From NCBI GenBank assembly GCA_963693285.1, contig OY848918.1, forward strand, positions 21,773,484 through 21,837,483: a stretch of 64,000 bases of DNA. The letters run 5' to 3'. The position numbers were made by a program, and so were the translations under genes. The notes beneath the pieces are model-generated. The model did no database searches, was not told where the DNA came from, and saw nothing but the letters and a program-made list of their open reading frames with translations. Source of the stretch: Xestospongia muta (taxonomy: Eukaryota > Porifera > Demospongiae > Haplosclerida > Petrosiidae). Positions 12,608-25,500 of the stretch are shown in pieces (within the stretch, counting starts at the first letter, position 1; every line of letters begins with the position of its first letter).

Positions 12608-13517
12608 CTTACTTAAACAGGTTTCATTTATGAAGCCAAATTAAATATTGTTGAAGGTCAAGCAATTGTCAGTGACCTTGTATGTTTATATGCCCTTACT
12701 ATCATAATTATAACAGTTATTAGATCATTCATTTAGAAGTATTAATATATCATGTAGTTTATAGTACCATATAAGGAAGTAGGTAGAGATGTAAACAGCT
12801 TGAGGGTATTCTTGTGGCTAGAAGCCTGTGAAATCATGTTGATAATTAAGATATGAACTTTGAACTATGTATCAGTATTCACCTATACATTATACATTTA
12901 ATACATTGTTTGTATGGGAAAGTCTACACTTCTTATTAGCATTGACAACTATTTCAATGTCCTTTTCTAACCAATATTTTCCAGTGACTTCCAGTAATCT
13001 TTTTGATGCATACACATGTTTTATAATATAATAATGATCAGTACAAGTGTGTTAGTTGCTTCTGTTATAAACAACTTCATACTCAATAAAAATTCTAAGT
13101 ATATGTTCATACATTTGTACATAATATGTTACCTTTAAACTTACTATTACATTGAACTACACTTAATTACACTTTTTGTTTAGTGTTTACTTGACAGTTT
13201 AGTGTTTTTTGTTTGTTGTTTTCATTTCTATTAATTTCATTTTAAATGTTCATGTCAAGATAGTAACGTCAACATTATTCAAGGAACAATATTACAGTAT
13301 AAACTAACACTTTTGTCATTGTTTTGTCATAGTGACATACATAGTTTGTGCTTTCATCTTCGACTATTGAGACTGAGAACTAATTTTCTAAGCATGTTTA
13401 ACATATGTGTACACCTGTTTTCACAGACCACCGGCAACAGAATAATTATTCATGAAGAGAAGAGAGCCTGACTGATGACGTCACGGCTAGGATAGCGAAG
13501 CCTTACTAATTGAAAAC
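12608..13517. other. Intergenic between bHLH-PAS genes A and B
   Basis: AT-rich sequence without a recognisable gene. The last 50 bases hold a cAMP-response-element palindrome ahead of a small open frame. Confidence 0.6.
13476..13483. promoter_or_regulatory. Palindromic CRE (TGACGTCA)
   Basis: A perfect CREB/ATF-type site in a locally GC-richer patch 35-42 bases upstream of a small open frame, and about 720 bases upstream of gene B. It probably marks the core promoter of the gene B transcript, of the small frame, or of both. Confidence 0.5.
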
Positions 13518-13835
13518 ATGGAGATTGTTGGCATAATTAACCGCGTATTACATTTTAACTATATTGCGTGGCTTTGCAATATTGTAATGTTTGTTATTGT
13601 ACTTTTTGATAATCTTACTGTGCTCGTTGCCAAAGCATTTCAAGGCCTCACACTGTTGCCTTTTGTGGAGGTAAATTTACGTAAATTGATATTGTATATG
13701 AAGATTGTTACTGTAATCAAATTACAGAGTTTACCAATTACTGGTAGTCATTCTAGCTGGCGTCTCCCTTTTTCTTCTTCTCTCTCGTATTTCTAGGAAA
13801 TCACTAGTTTTGTGAACTCTCTTCAAAAATTGTAA
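13518..13835 (+). CDS. Small single-pass membrane peptide or upstream ORF of gene B (hypothetical)
   Basis: Exons 13518-13670 and 13797-13835, joined by GAG|GTAAAT and TTTCTAG|GAA, read 63 residues with one hydrophobic stretch (roughly residues 15-37, containing AWLCNIVMFVIVLF). I recognise no family. The stop is overlapped by a good donor (ATT|GTAAGT at 13832), and gene B has an acceptor just before its ATG (TTTAG at 14193). The same DNA may therefore be a 5' leader exon of gene B carrying an upstream ORF that is out of frame with the main start. Without a transcript I cannot choose between the two. Confidence 0.3.
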
Positions 13836-14201
13836 GTTACTATATAAAATTTTGATGTTTGTGAAGTAAGCATAGCAATGAAGTATTAATAAGATCTGCT
13901 TTATTATAATTTATATTAATAATTATTACTGAGTTAGTATTATTTTGTAACAAATATCAATTATTTTGCTGAAGATGTGCCAGAAAATTTATATACTTGA
14001 TTTTGTTTTGAGAAAATAGCTAGTTGTAAAATAATATTCAAAGTAATCTAATTATGGCCTGCTATAATATTTTGTGAGTATAAATTGTCTTGTATTTTGT
14101 GGTCAACTTAATTTACAAAAGGTCAACTAAAAGTGTTAACTAACTTAAAACCACAGACTGAAAATAATCGTTATTATTAATTTTCACCTTTAGTTACTAT
14201 C

Positions 14202-17200
14202 ATGGCCGTAGCCACACCCACTAATCATTACTCATCACGCTTTGATACAACTCAACCATATGCCATTGTAAACAGAAAAGAACGTTCTAGAGAACTTGCT
14301 CAAAAAAGACGTACTACTTATAAAAGTCTAATGAAGGATTTAGCAGACGAGCTTCCATTTTCTAAAGATGTTGTATCACAGGTTGACTATAACTCTCGTT
14401 TGCGCTTAGCTCTATGTTTCTTCCGAATGAAATCACTCCTACAAGACAGAAGCAAAGCGAAAGAACAAGTTGAGTCAAAAGGTAAACATTGAATATCCTT
14501 TGACTTGACTACATGATGTCATACTCCATGTGACTGGGTTTACCACAATATGTCGTCTATGTACATTTAAATATGGTTTATTTAAACTTTGACTAGCCAC
14601 ATGGTGATGTAACAAATTGTGTAGTCTACATATGGACATATTGTGGGAGTGTTCATTTGTTTAGACAGGATATTGATAGGCAAACAATATTGCACCAAAC
14701 TGAGCAACAAGTGCCTTGAGTAGCTAAGTAGTTTTTGTAACTTTGTTATATGATGGATACTGGAGTCTTTAATAAGTTATTATTCTGGTATATGGTAATT
14801 TGTTATTGTGGTATTATAAGTGTTGTTTTTATCCCTTTACAAGTTATAGATTTTAAGTATGTGCTTTTAAGTTCTTACTTTAAATTTTCTGAAAATATAT
14901 GTATAAATTCTAAAATAGTTGACATGCATAACATCATTAGTTGTGTTAAGTGGATTGTTTATGTTTTTATCAATACTAATTTAGTAGTCTATGATATAAT
15001 GACTATGTTCTTTAATCTGTCCTTCTTTATTAGAACTAGCCCTTGATCAATCTGTTAGCGTACATCGTGGGTTGCTTCAAGACTTAATAACAGATGTATG
15101 TGAATATATAATCTCTATTTTATGTTTATTTTGTATTTTATTTTAGTCGTTAGATGGATTTCTACTGGTAATCTTATCAGATGGAGATATAGTGTATATC
15201 TCAGAAAGTATTCACAAACATCTTGGACTATTTCAGGTAATCTATTATATATTTATATCCTAAATCATATCATGTGCCATTGGTATGTGAATAGCAATTG
15301 AGAATCTTTGGATTATATAACAATACCTATACAATTGGTCGTCTTCTTTATTTATAAGATGATATGACAATACTTATATATCAAATGCATTTAAGAATCT
15401 GATTGTACATATTTCGTCTATAGTCGGAGCATATTGGGTTGTCTGTTTATGATCTTGTACACGAAGATGATCACGTCAATGTTAAGAATGCTTTAGATGA
15501 AGCAGAGGCTAAAGCAATGGCTGGGCTAACTATTAAAGGTTTGTTGTTGGTTATATTAAGTAAGACAACTATGCTTTTTTAGGTTCTGTTGAATGTTCCT
15601 TCTTTTGTCGTATGAAATGTTCACGATTCAAGGTATCAAACACTGCTACTAAATGTCCTGGATATAAGGTATGTACTAAAGATATAGAGTCCTTAAGTCT
15701 TAACTATATTTTAATAGCTTGTGTTTGTGTCTGGTCATTTTAAATTTCGAGGCAATACATCTTCCTTAGTGTCTGTTGTTCGGCCTGTTAGCCCTCCGTC
15801 TATTTTAGAGATTAGAATGGAGGGAAATATGTTTGTCACCCACTACAACTTGGAAATGAAGTGCATTTTCTTTGATGGCAGGTGAGATGAGTATATTGAT
15901 GTGATAATTGAATTAATGTCTAGAAGGATGGTAGATTATTGAATGTTTGACACTTAGATATGTGGTTAATTTGTTATATCATTTACAGACTAAATAATGT
16001 AATGGGATACGAAAAAGCTGATCTTATCTCACATCTTCCTTTCGAGTTTCATCACCATGACGATGTTGAAGCTACTTTAGAGTGTAGTAGAGGATGTACG
16101 TTCCTGTACTTTTTATTTAACATAAATGATAACTTTTATCTGTTGTCCATTAGTGATGCAAAGAGGAGAAGGTCTTAGTGGATATTATCGTTTTTTAAAC
16201 AAGTTTGGTGAATTTGTGTGGATACAATCTCGAGCCACAATGATGTTTGACAGTAGGACTGGTAAACCCTCTTACATTGTTTGCATGAACTTCATCATAA
16301 GGTAAACTATTAATTTGTCATGTTAATGGTTTATCTTTGTCTCTGTTTGCAGCCGAGAAAAAGGAGAAAAGAATTTAGAGATGCGAAAAGCCATTGCTGA
16401 CAAGGAAAACGCTAGCATTGTTATTGAATCATCTCGTTCTCATGATCCATTTCCTATTCCAAGAGAAGACGGGTTACAAGTTAACCCGTTAGAGCCTCTT
16501 CTTGAACGTCCACAACTATCTGTTGGCAGTATTTCAGAGATTAACGAGTCTGAATCTCCTTCTTTATCACACATGAGTCAATGTCCTGACTCCCGTTCCA
16601 TATCGCCAGATTCCACTTCCACAAATGGACTTAAGTACAAAAATTCAGATTATGGAGCACAAGTAATTGATTTGACCAATTCAAATGACCACAACAAGGA
16701 TGATGTTACTGACAGAGGATATCATAGCTTTTCACAGGATTCTTATAAGAGTTCTATAGTTTCTCCTCCCTCGGTTGTTGACTCAGCAATAGGCAGTGAT
16801 TGTGAATCAAACAGTCCAGGTAATGTATTCTCTTCTCCAGAGGCTGTGTACCCTATTAAGATTAAAGCTGAGGCTCATTCGCCATCACCACATATACAAA
16901 CACCAACAAAACACAAAAGTACTCTTATTTCCCTTTTAGCAACTACAACACCCTTACTACAAAGTATTAAGACAACAGAGCAACCTTCCTTATCTCACTC
17001 GCCATCTCCTAATACATCACCTTCATGTGTCTCTTCACAGTACTCGTTTCCAACTCAAGTACCTAACTCACATCAGCAACACTTTTCTCAGTCAGTCTCT
17101 TATTTGCCATCTCAAACTGAATCATCAATGAGAAATAACGAACATTTTAATACATTAATTCCGAATGCTCAATATCATTTTCCCAATAACCAAGTATACA

Positions 17201-17487
17201 CACAAAATCAAGTATTTTTGCCTCGTTTTAATCAAATTCCTTCAGGACAGCCTACACTACTAACACCTAGAGAAGGATATTACATGAACATGACCACACC
17301 TACTAATCAGCCATTTTTGACACGGAGCACAACTGGATTTGTCACACAAGTGGTTCCTCAAACTGTCCCTCCTTTTTCTAGCAGTTCTTTGCCTGTTTTA
17401 AAAGTTGAAGATGTCCAATTTTTAGATACCAATAAGACAAATGCACATACCTTTCATCCAAGAATTCCATACACAACTCCTAAATAA
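14202..17487 (+). CDS. bHLH-PAS transcription factor B (class I, HIF/SIM/NPAS-like)
   Basis: Paralogue of gene A with a fuller basic region: KERSRELAQKRRTTYKSL precedes the helix-loop-helix ending in NSRLRLALCFFRMKSLL. Exons 14202-14481, 15034-15095, 15147-15236, 15424-15538, 15583-15668, 15718-15881, 15989-16095, 16154-16301 and 16353-17487 give 728 residues. PAS-A starts SLDGFLLVILSDGDIVYISE; PAS-B includes GYYRFLNKFGEFVWIQSRAT. The tail is Ser/Pro/Gln-rich and shares islands with A (SHDPFPIPREDGLQVNPLE, TLISLLATTTPL, SVVDSAIGSD). The start ATG follows an acceptor-like TTTAG by eight bases, so a non-coding first exon is likely. HIF orthology is not supported by any hydroxylation motif I can see. 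Confidence 0.9.
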
Positions 17488-17952
17488 TCCAACTTAATTA
17501 AGTAATAGGCACTCTGAAGTGTTGTTATGATATAAATGTATACAAAAATATCAACTCATTGTTGAAATTATTACTTACAGTTTATGTTTTCTTTGTGGAA
17601 GTCTTTGTTGTTGTTTTGTTAGAGGAAACGTTGTTTTTCCTTACGTTCTCATTTTTCATTGTTGACAATGGATCTTCATAGATCCAGCAATATATATTTT
17701 GTACATATTTTGTTTTTTTGGTTATATTAATTCACTCAAGCAAATGTTTAAAATTAAGACATTTAGGAAATAATATATGTATAATATATCAACATTAAAT
17801 TTTAATATATTAAAATTTAGTGTTGATATCATGTGATTAGGAAACGCCTGTGGTTATTGAGGGCGCTGTGGTAATTTTGTGGGTGTGTCCTATGACCAAT
17901 GTCTTAAAAGAGGAAAGATCTTGTTTTTTGTAACAATACGCTTGCAGTGATA
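17488..17952. other. Intergenic with AT-rich hairpin
   Basis: Contains a near-perfect palindrome: arms 17786-17804 and 17811-17829 (19 nt, one mismatch, 6-nt loop). The rest is the gene B 3' region and the promoter of the adaptor gene. Confidence 0.65.
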
Positions 17953-20900
17953 ATGGCAGAGTCTACAACAGCAGTACCACATCAAGTAATAAAGAGTGGG
18001 TTGCTAACTAAACGTTGTAGGGTAAGTTTAGCTTAGATTGTCAACAAATGCTTGTTATGGTGCATTCTTGTCTACTGATTACATATATACGTGCATACAT
18101 ACATATATAATATATATATACATATATGTGTGTGTGTGTTGTTGCAACATGATATCTGTGATAATTCACAAAGAATATAGCATTCAAATTGCAATGTTTC
18201 TTAGCATATGAGAAATATATATATATATATAATATTATGTATACAATATAGGTTATTACCGAATGTCTTATCTTAAGAGGCAAACCACAATACTACTTGT
18301 TACATTACAAGCTGCATGATATTCACTATAGCATTTCAAAATGCAGTTAATAAATGTCAATTATTTCTTATAGTGGTCATGGAGGCCCAGATTTGTGGAA
18401 CTTATTTCAAACCCTCCAGATATGTCAGGTACGTTATTATACAACAATCGTTATTGTTACATACCTACTATTGACAAAGATTTGTACCACTTAAAATACT
18501 AACTATAGTAGTACATTACTGATTGGTTAATATTTGTGGTGCTAATTGAGTTATAGTCTTACAACTTTCATAATCTGTTATTAGAAATCTATTATTAGAA
18601 CTTTACTATTGATGTTATTTAATAAATAAGAATTCCCAACAATCAAACATGCGGTACTGTTGTCTAAAGTTGTCTATGACAGGTCCTTTGATAAAAATAA
18701 ATTTATTCTAAAGTAAACAATTCTTAGAAGACATTTAAATCTCCCACACGAACTAAAAAAAACTGTTTGAATTGTTATGCCCCAGATGTTTATTGACAAG
18801 TCATATGTTGTCATATCTCTGTTATAATTATTATAATTTTTGCTAATATATTAATTGTTGCCCATATAAGGACTAATGTATTGTTAGGGTTTTGAATAGT
18901 TAAATCAACTTAATGTAGTAAATCTGTGGGAGACTGATTGACTCTAGAAATCTTTTATTAAAGAGGAACAACTTTGAGTTGTAAACTTTCCCTATTCATG
19001 ACGTTTAAATGCTAAAAAATTTAATGTATTTATGTTGAGTGATTCTTGTGTAAACAAAAACATGGACAGGACAACTATAATCATTACACTAGGTATGCAC
19101 AATAGTGGTATCAATACTGTGTTGTATTTCAATGGCTTGTTGTAAGAGTTAGGGACATTTTGTGTGAATTCAGAGTAAGTTTGTTTGTAGATTATATGTC
19201 CTATTGAAAGTTGTTAGTATAGGCTATCACTACATTACACCTGAAATCCAATAGTGTTTATATAAATATAGCTTGTAGGGTATCGCAACTGTAATTCCTT
19301 TCTATATAACAATGTGTTATTATAGGTTATCTGGTAAGGACTATTGATGTTGTATCCTGTATATGAGTTTTATGTTTAATAGAGTGTTTTGCTTGGGATA
19401 CATATATTTTATATAGTACATTTAAATTTTTTTAAATACCACTAATTTTATGAATCATCAGGACATTTTAGGAAATTAATAGAAATTATTTAATATCGTT
19501 GTTTTGATTGTCTAATTGAACAATGAAATTAACAGCTGCGTGACTAGTTACCTATCATATATCAGATGATGTTATCAAAATATTACTATTCTTAATCGCT
19601 ACTGTGAATACAATCCATTTCACTAGAAAAACAATATTGTGTTGGGAATCAAAGTTTCTTGAAACTGACATATGTAGTACAAAACATTGATTGTTATTGT
19701 ATATTAGTTAAACTAATATACAATGACATGAGTCGTATTTAACATTAATGGTTCCTATTTCTTGTAATAGTAATCCTTTATATTGATCGTATCCTTGTTT
19801 GTCATATCCTTTTAAAAATTTACACATAACCTTTAAACAGGAAATGTTAAAACAAGCAACTTCTAGTAATGTTTAATATTTCAAATGATTTCCTTATTAT
19901 TTTTAACCATATATGGTGAAAGTACTATTCTGTTTTTTTATACAGGTCCACAACCAACATATCTTCTACATATATATGATCAGTCTCGTCAGACTATAAA
20001 GGATAGAGTATCGGTGGAAGACATTGTGACTCTAAGAGCTGGTAAAAATGTCAGTTTTCACATATATCTCAATTCGGGCAAGTTTATCTTGTTTAAAGCT
20101 GAGTCTCTTGATAGTCAGTCTTCATGGATGGCTGAAATAAAAATGGCACTTGGGAAAGGTATGATCCTTTCTATAGCAAGACTTCCTAGAGATAGAATTA
20201 AGTCTGTGTTTAATAACAACCTGTATAGTTGACTCTTTCATTTACCGTGAAATAAATATAGGCAATTGCAAGGGGGAGCCCTTACAATTATTATATTTAT
20301 AAACAGGTGTGTTATTATTTTTCCTTATTCACTTATAGGAAATATGTTCCACGTACAAGTTACTGGCAGTTTGATAAACAACTATGCTCTTGATCACGCC
20401 CTTTTATATTGTATTGGTGTCAATCTTCCCAAACATAGCGTTGGACAATTGGATCGAGTTCTGGTGTTGGCTTCACCTGTTAATGATGTTAACTTGTATG
20501 CTTGGAGTTTGGATCGTGTTAAACGTTTCATGACAATCGAGGCTGGTATTCAAATGGAGCTATGTCCCTCGTGTATGGGTAAACACCACAAAAAAATAAT
20601 CACATTTCTCTTATCACCAGATTTTAGAGAAGATTGTATGGCTTTTTTATTACGTGAACTTCGTGTTATTGATGAGCCTCAGCAATTCATGGAACATGGC
20701 CCATTTGTTTATAATGTACCTCATCAGTGTGGTTCAATTACCTCTCAGAGCAGCAGGCTTTATGCTAACACATTTCCTGGTACATCTGGCCCAGCACCAC
20801 CACCGTATTGCAATGATGCTGAGTTGGCTGTTTTTCAAGATCAGAAAATGGGTAGAGAAACTGTCACCTTACATCCACGTGCCTATTCCAATGTATCCAC

Positions 20901-22215
20901 TCGAACCAACTATTCAATACAAAGTGATAACAGTGTTTCTGTCAATACTCCACCTCTTCCTCCAAGAGATATAGCGAGACCTAACTATGAGAATCATCAA
21001 TCGTTTGCCACCACAGAGCAACACGTCCCCCAACCCTATCTGAAATGGAGAACTAAAGTCAGAAAATCAAGAAGTAATGATGAAGATCGCCCTCTATTCG
21101 AGACTCCATATCATATCAGTCACAGAATCTACATTACTGATAATGGAATTATAAGAAAAGAATCTCAAGTTTTTGGAAGTGGCAGTGGTGAATTTCGTAA
21201 ACGAAGACATCCTTATCCACCTACTGTCCCACCTCGAAATATCACTGACACCTGTTCTGATAATCCAATCTATATACAAGATAATGAACTGTTGCCTGGT
21301 CCTCCACGAAACTCTCCACAGCCCCCTACTCGACCAGACTTTATCGGAAGAAGACCTCCTGTATTGCCTCCACGTGGGGTACTTGATCCCACTTTTTGTA
21401 CAAAAGCTCAGTCTGGTCAGTCAATAAGTGAGTCTGATGATGAACCCAATCCTAACCAACCACGATCACGATACTGGAGTGAGCCAACAATTTTTGAATG
21501 TCACAATTTTGAAGAACCTCCAACTGATTCCAGTTGTAATCCGCCTCCTCTTCCCCCTCGAAAGAACCTGTCATTTGATTCACATTATATGAATGTAGAC
21601 AGTGGACGCTCCACCCCTTCGTTATGTACTGATGATGTCACTAATGCTGATTTTGAGCTTATGACAAGAGTTACCTTTACTAATATCCTACAACCTTCAT
21701 ATTTGCCTCCTAGAAGCAATCGACAACCAGTTCCTGTACCACGTTCACGTTCAAGAAAAGACCCTTCTTGGGCTTTATCATATACACCAACTCCTCCTTC
21801 TCGTTCACCTCCATCTCCTCCTCCACCTTTTCGGTCACCACCTGCTCGCTCTCCACCTCCACCTTTTAGATCACCTTCTCCAACACATATTGAACCAATC
21901 ACAGAACCTCCTCATTTCTCCTTCAATGCTGTGGATGACAACCCACTAATGTCCACTGAACCCACAGCAACGATACCTTTAAATTCTCAACCATTGGCTG
22001 AGTCCCCACCCACACAGTATTCTGTCATAAATGAGGAAAACAAGTCAAGGGAACAACCAGATCACTTTGAATGGACAATGAATACAAGTCATTCGAAAAA
22101 CAATAGTCCATCATTTCGACGAAATATAGAGCGATTTCGCTCTCACAGTTCTGGTAGCTTAAGCTCTGGCTCTGATGATTATGCTAAATATAAACATCGC
22201 AGTAATGAGTGTTAA
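17953..22215 (+). CDS. PH + IRS-type PTB adaptor with proline-rich tail (DOK/IRS-like)
   Basis: Cytoplasmic docking protein expected to bind phosphoinositides and tyrosine-phosphorylated receptors. Exons 17953-18021, 18374-18428, 19946-20158 and 20339-22215 encode 737 residues. The PH domain is roughly 10-112 (GLLTKRCRWSWRPRFVEL at its first strand, then SWMAEIKMAL at its C-terminal helix). An IRS-type PTB fold follows (about 114-225, with YAWSLDRVKRFMTIEAG). The tail has SH3-type ligands (TPPLPPRD, NPPPLPPRK, PPVLPPRG) and four YxN motifs that match the Grb2 SH2 consensus: YCND, YSNV, YENH and YMNV, whose tyrosine codons start at 20806, 20884, 20986 and 21586. The second intron is about 1.5 kb. 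DOK is favoured over FRS because PH precedes PTB; IRS has the same order, so the exact orthology is open. Confidence 0.8.
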
Positions 22216-22562
22216 ACATTAATACACACTTAATCATAACAAATTTACAGTATAACAAGTGTTTCTAACAAAACTGTTTTTTACCTTTTTTATCTGTCTC
22301 TTGTTAGAATACCGCAATGATTATTATAAATACAGACAATGGTATAATTTATAATTATATTAAGAGCTAGACTTACTTTCCCACATCAAACGTTATAATT
22401 TGTTAGCATTTCCTGTCAGGAGGAAGGTGTATATATATATATAAACGCATATTGTGAAATAGTCAAAATTATATCATAGAGAAGCGAACTATAACTGCCG
22501 AGGTAACAATAGATAGTTGTAATGCGTTTGTATAATACTGATTGCTTAATACAGTGTTAGTG
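22216..22562. other. Intergenic, promoter region of gene C
   Basis: AT-rich. A donor-like GAG|GTAACA near 22502 and an acceptor-like ATACAG at 22554 suggest a non-coding first exon for gene C. Nothing else seen. Confidence 0.5.
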
Positions 22563-25500
22563 ATGGCCGTTTCTCGAAGACAAAAGGAGAATGATACGTT
22601 CAGTGACATAGCTCACACACTACCAATAGAAGAGAGCGCAAAAGAACTGGACAAAGCCTCAGTGCTTCGTATCGCTATTCATTACCTCAAGCTACGCGAT
22701 GTCCTCGCAGACTGCGAGACGACAGAGGACGAAGGTATATACTAAGTATGCATGTTATATAGTAGATGTTTTTATGTACTAAAACTTTGTACACTTATTA
22801 AATTCTTGTGTACAATAGTGATGATAAAAATTATGTACTCATAATATTCACTTAGTCAGTATTTTTGCCAGTATCAATTCAAACGTTTATATAATATCGT
22901 ATAATGTATATCTTCAAATACTCTAGTCCTGACTCAATGACATAACTCAATGTTACTTAAAGTATTAAAATAAACAAAGCAACATCATATAATATAAGTA
23001 GTAAATATCTCACTTGTTGAACAGTGTATATCTAATAATATAAGTAAATAGCTCACTACCAAACATCAATGTGAACACTATTGAACAGTGTTTACCTAAT
23101 ATGGTATGATATAATTGAAACTCTTTTATATGTCAGTTGGTAATCACGTTTATTATAGCCGTTTAAGAGAAATGGCTATAATAAGAAATTTATGGGCTAT
23201 AAATCGAATGCTCCTGATTCTCTGATAAGAGAGTGTTCTCAATGTATATTAGCAAAATAACGGGAAGATTTTAGTCATAATTGAGTAAAATGAATAACAA
23301 AATACCATTTAAAGTAATCCCACCACAACAATCATACTATGATTACCAGAAATAGTTATGTAGGAGGCCTAGCAATTTAGGATTACTATAAAATTTCTCA
23401 TAGAGAAAAAATGAATTACTTTATCTTTAATAAAGGATATATGTTAACATCAATAGTACAATCTGTATAAAATATTAAGCTACAACTATATACGTTATGT
23501 TATAGGTGACTTAAAGACACAGTCTTTACATACAACTGTTCCTAACTTTTCCAAAGATGTCTTACAGGTAATTAATACGTGTACATTATAACTTAGGGAC
23601 TTGTTTCATTGTCTGGAGTTTGCCACAAAGCATGTGATAAACTTTGGTTAGCCTTTGTTTGTGGTTAGTTGTAATGAACCTTAGATGTGCTGACACTTTG
23701 TTTGATTAAACCACAATCAGACTCCAGTACTACTCCCATTTTATATTGGTATATGAACGAACATTCAGAATGACAGTTATGTATCATTGATCAATAATAA
23801 TATTTTCTCTATAAATCATAACATCCATACCTCCTTCATTTTTATTTGTAGGCTTTGGATGGTTTCTTATTAATGATATCCAGGGATGGTCGTATTTTAT
23901 ATGCTACAGAATCCATATCTCAATATTTGGGACTTCGACAGGTACTTGAAGTTAAATGATAATAAACTAGCTACCTTATAAGCTGTATAAGTATCATACA
24001 TATGGAGGGAGTTGGCTAGGTGTGGTAAGCTAATGTGGGTTCTTAAGAGCTTACCATTAGTCACAAAGCTTCTAAGGAATTAGTCAATGAAATGACTCTA
24101 ACAACACAATGCTTTAAATTTATCTTCTAATATCAATGTTTCCTATATATGGTAGGTTACTGTTTACTAGTAGAATGGTTCAAATTGATATAGAATCCCT
24201 AAGAATTGTTGAATCTTATTATTGAACAGACAAGGTAAATTTAAGACTGATAGACAATATCATTAATAAGTAGACTATCCTAGTCTTTTTCTATGAACGT
24301 AGAGATAGTGAATATAACAGGCATGGCATTGTCACTAGAGTCGGTTACTACAATATGGTAAAGAGAAAGGATACTGTTACCAGCACAACTTGATTAACCC
24401 ACGTTGTATTACCAACATGACTATAAGAGTCCATTGTTCCAAACTTGCTACCTCCTCATAAAAATTAATGCCTTGGATAATTTTACAATGTTGTATATAG
24501 CAAGTGTAAATTTGGCATTGAGACAAAAATGACATGCAGTTACAAGTCAACATACACCCTTCAATAAACAACAACAGAACCCACGTTAAGAATATTTTAC
24601 GACACAATCTAATAATTATTAATGAAAACAGGATATAAATTAATAGGATTGTTACATTCCTAACATGGTGGCAAATCATATTGTTTGTTAAATGTTTATA
24701 TTTATTTGCTGCATTTAATCCAATATAAAGTGTTAAGATAATGGAGCAAGTTTTGTTAGACAACACAGCTTTTTGGAGGCCAATTACGTTGAAATTATCT
24801 CCTACACATTTTTGTTATAATTAATATTACAGTCACCAATTTGGAGTGGATGAGTAATTGTAGACAGGTAGACAAATTAATATGTTCGCTACTATAAGTT
24901 CTGACCTTATTACTACAGTTCTCTAGACCTTGCCAACAATCTTCTAAGTGTCCAACCATTGTGGTTTCGTTTTGGTCTTCTGGATATTGACTTAATACTA
25001 TTTTTCCATTCATGAGTAGGAACTAGCGCTTCTTTTCCATGTATATCTGACTTTATTACTACAGTTCTCTAGACCTTGCCAACAATCTTTCAAGTGTCCA
25101 ACCATTGTGGTTTCATTTTGGTCTTCTGGATATTGACTTAATACTATTTTTCCATTCATGAGTAGGAACTAGTGCTTCTTTTCCATGTATAAGTTGTAAC
25201 CAAACTAACAGTTTATGAGTTGTGGAAACAATTATGGTTGTGACTATTCTAGAAAAAAATCAAAGGCTGGTCAATTCATTCTAGTTATATTTTTCTTATA
25301 GGTTGATGTAATTGGTGTTCATGTTCAAGACATAATCCATCCTCAAGACTATTCTGATGTAGCTACTATTTTTCAAAGTCAAGGAAAAGATTTGAGTCCT
25401 GAAATGGAAGCTCTTGGCAAAGACCCTCTAAGGAGAAACTTTGTCGTTCGTATGAGATGTGCCTTTACTCCAAGTGTCCGTTCCATTTTGAGATGTTCAA

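Noticed and set aside
9209..17487. A and B as HIF-alpha orthologues
   Set aside because: PAS domains are HIF-like, but no LxxLAP degron or C-terminal Asn activation motif is visible; class I family is as far as the sequence goes.
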